DNA from: Candidatus Omnitrophota bacterium
Lineage (GTDB): Bacteria; Omnitrophota; Gorgyraeia; Duberdicusellales; 4484-171
Assembly: GCA_023228195.1 (NCBI GenBank)
Contig: JALOBR010000069.1
Span: 1 to 7,912, forward strand
Length of the DNA: 7,912 nt
Direction of reading: 5' to 3'
Part shown: positions 6,568-7,912 of the stretch, piece by piece
How the letters are laid out: every line of letters begins with the position of its first letter
Position numbering within the stretch: position 1 is the first letter of the stretch
Made by a program: the position numbers and the translations under genes
The notes under the pieces: model-generated
Databases searched by the model: none
Told to the model about the DNA's origin: nothing
Seen by the model: the letters and a program-made list of their open reading frames with translations, nothing else

Positions 6568-6611
6568 CACCTCCTTTAATTACTGTTATTGAATGATTTA
6601 TCGTCATTATA
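6568..6611 (-). promoter_or_regulatory. Possible promoter -10 and unexplained Shine-Dalgarno-like sequence in the 121-bp spacer
   Basis: On the minus strand a perfect TATAAT (6611-6606) lies 8 bp after the upstream hydrolase stop, without a good -35 box at 17 bp. About 28 bp further comes AAAGGAGGTG (6577-6568), a full anti-16S match with no well-spaced start codon after it. Together they may mark a separate promoter and leader for the binding-module gene, but read-through from the upstream hydrolase is equally likely. Confidence 0.3.
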
Positions 6612-6618
6612 ATATGTT

Positions 6619-7912
6619 TTAATTCCACAAGTTTTTATATGTGTAATAGGCTTTTTTGAGGTGGCGCAGGTAAGGGGAATGTTTGCCATCGCCCTGCCCG
6701 GTTAAGCCAAGCCATTCCTCATGCATATATCCGTCTAGAAATGGCCCGGCAAAAAGCGCCTTTTTGTCATGATAGAACGGTGCGTAAGCTTTCCACCATT
6801 CATCAAGCCATTCAAATGCAATTCCTCCCACGGAATCTCCCGCTCCAAAGCCTGCTGAGTTGCAATATATATCTGTCCAGGCTGCCTTATGGTAGTTTGC
6901 TTGAAAATTTTCGGCTTCTACCATAGAGTAGCCTTTGGCTATAGAAGGAGCGCCGTATTCGGTAAGTATGGCTGCTCTATCCGCTATTCTCTTTACCTCA
7001 TCCCAAAAATCCAAAAAGCCGTATTTGCCCCGGTAGCAGTTTGCGCCGTATATATCTATGTCGGGAGAATTTTTGGCGAAAACATCCAAAAACAAAGTAT
7101 CCCCGGAAGCTATGGCGACGGGCCGTTTTTTCGGATCGAGCGATTTTATCAAAAGAGCAGCTTCATTCGCAAACTTAAAAAAACTTTCAGGCTTTTTATC
7201 CGCGTTGCAGGCAACACCATATACGTTTTCGTTACCCAGCACCCAGATGAGCACTGAATCTTCATCCCGGAATTCCAAGACCATTTCCTTTACGCTTTCG
7301 AGCATATTCTTTTTATGCTCCGGGTTATCATAATCAGTGCCTGGGTTCCAGGGCGCTTTGCTTCCTATGGCGTATTTTCCAAGAAAATCGCCTAATATTA
7401 TATATATACCATATTTTTTATGAATTTGCCTAATAACTTCCTTATTTATTTTAGATGGTTGATGGTATAACCTTATACAGTTTACCCCCATCTCTTTCAT
7501 AAGATTAAAATCGCCAACAGCCTCTTCTCCTGCATCTTGAGCGTTATTGTCGTTTAGGTCGGCCCAAGCCTCAAAAGGCGCGTCTATTATGCCATTTTTA
7601 TTCATATCCTGAATAGTCCAGTTTTGCCGCGTGCCTTTATCGGGAGATTCCCCGACCCTTGTGGGTTCATAAGTAACGCCTTTAATCATAAATGGTTTTT
7701 CATCGACCAGCAATTGCCAATCCCCGTTTTCATATTTTACTACTTTTGCCTTGTCTCCACCCCGGGTTTGTATGATTTTGCCAAGTTTTCTGGTTTTTGT
7801 AAGGCAAATGTCGGTTTTAGGGCAAGTCATTTTATTCCAAAGGTTGATTTTAACTAATTTACCGGGATTTACAATAAATACGTCGTTTCGAATGTCGTTA
7901 TCGAATCCGTTT
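6619..7912 (-). CDS. Clan GH-A glycoside hydrolase with EF-hand-like insertion, N-terminus outside the window
   Basis: The frame stays open to the window edge. The ATG at 7830 has no ribosome binding site and the residues before it look like beta-strands (DVFIVNPGKLVKINLW), so the true start and any signal peptide lie beyond 7912. Numbering from that ATG, a beta-hairpin leads into the barrel strand FMIKGVTYEPTR. An insertion at about 65-105 contains DMNKNGIID and DLNDNNAQDAGE, which resemble calcium-binding EF-hand or dockerin loops. LMKEMGVNCIRLYH follows, then the acid/base Glu201 in WVLGNEN, the nucleophile Glu291 in AILTEYGA, and strand 8 AFEWLDEWW. The layout and these blocks match the second hydrolase of the cluster, so the two are paralogues. 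It probably cleaves or transfers a beta-linked glycan outside the cytoplasm; the substrate is unknown. Confidence 0.83.
   Translation of the reverse strand, partial: NGFDNDIRNDVFIVNPGKLVKINLWNKMTCPKTDICLTKTRKLGKIIQTRGGDKAKVVKYENGDWQLLVDEKPFMIKGVTYEPTRVGESPDKGTRQNWTIQDMNKNGIIDAPFEAWADLNDNNAQDAGEEAVGDFNLMKEMGVNCIRLYHQPSKINKEVIRQIHKKYGIYIILGDFLGKYAIGSKAPWNPGTDYDNPEHKKNMLESVKEMVLEFRDEDSVLIWVLGNENVYGVACNADKKPESFFKFANEAALLIKSLDPKKRPVAIASGDTLFLDVFAKNSPDIDIYGANCYRGKYGFLDFWDEVKRIADRAAILTEYGAPSIAKGYSMVEAENFQANYHKAAWTDIYCNSAGFGAGDSVGGIAFEWLDEWWKAYAPFYHDKKALFAGPFLDGYMHEEWLGLTGQGDGKHSPYLRHLKKAYYTYKNLWN

Noticed and set aside
6889..7257. Plus-strand open frame of 122 codons
   Set aside because: It is antisense to the catalytic core of the first hydrolase and shows no domain or ribosome binding site of note.
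6619..7830. Treating ATG 7830 as the true start of the first hydrolase
   Set aside because: The frame stays open to the window edge with beta-strand-like sequence and no ribosome binding site precedes the ATG, so the gene is partial.

Overview
All eight protein-coding genes in this window lie on the minus strand, so the transcriptional order runs from high to low coordinates. The genes at both edges are cut by the window. The organism looks like a Gram-negative, AT-leaning bacterium: there is a PagL-type outer-membrane lipid A deacylase, signal peptides, and strong AAGGAGG ribosome binding sites. The mix of a short ArgA-like acetyltransferase, a lone acyl-CoA dehydrogenase, secreted clan GH-A enzymes and a carbohydrate-binding protein would suit an uncultured candidate-phylum lineage such as Omnitrophota or a relative. 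That placement is a guess from general impression, not from a marker gene.

Region 1 (7912 down to 3992) is a carbohydrate-active cluster. It holds a clan GH-A glycoside hydrolase that is cut at its N-terminus by the window edge, a secreted protein made of two tandem beta-sandwich carbohydrate-binding-like repeats, and a second clan GH-A hydrolase that is a clear paralogue of the first. Both enzymes keep the acid/base and nucleophile glutamates. The first also carries an inserted pair of EF-hand-like loops. A perfect 11-bp hairpin separates the binding protein from the second enzyme and could set their relative expression. I infer that the three proteins act together on one extracellular or cell-surface glycan. 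The substrate cannot be read from the sequence.

Region 2 (about 3990 to 2704) opens with a near-consensus sigma-70 promoter. It drives a PagL-like gene that overlaps by 35 bp a short ArgA-type N-acetylglutamate synthase-like gene. The PagL-like protein has Asp where the classical catalytic triad has Glu.

Region 3 (2703 to 1) starts with a 188-bp spacer containing three inverted repeats. It is followed by an acyl-CoA dehydrogenase, shikimate kinase (aroK) and the DNA-uptake recombination mediator gene dprA. aroK and dprA overlap by 8 bp. dprA loses its conserved continuation right after the ALEQ motif, about 70 bp from the window edge, which may be a frameshift.

I found no rRNA, tRNA, CRISPR array, insertion sequence or prophage gene. 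No gap between genes exceeds about 235 bp. The most promising unit for novelty is the GH / dual-binding-module / GH cluster.
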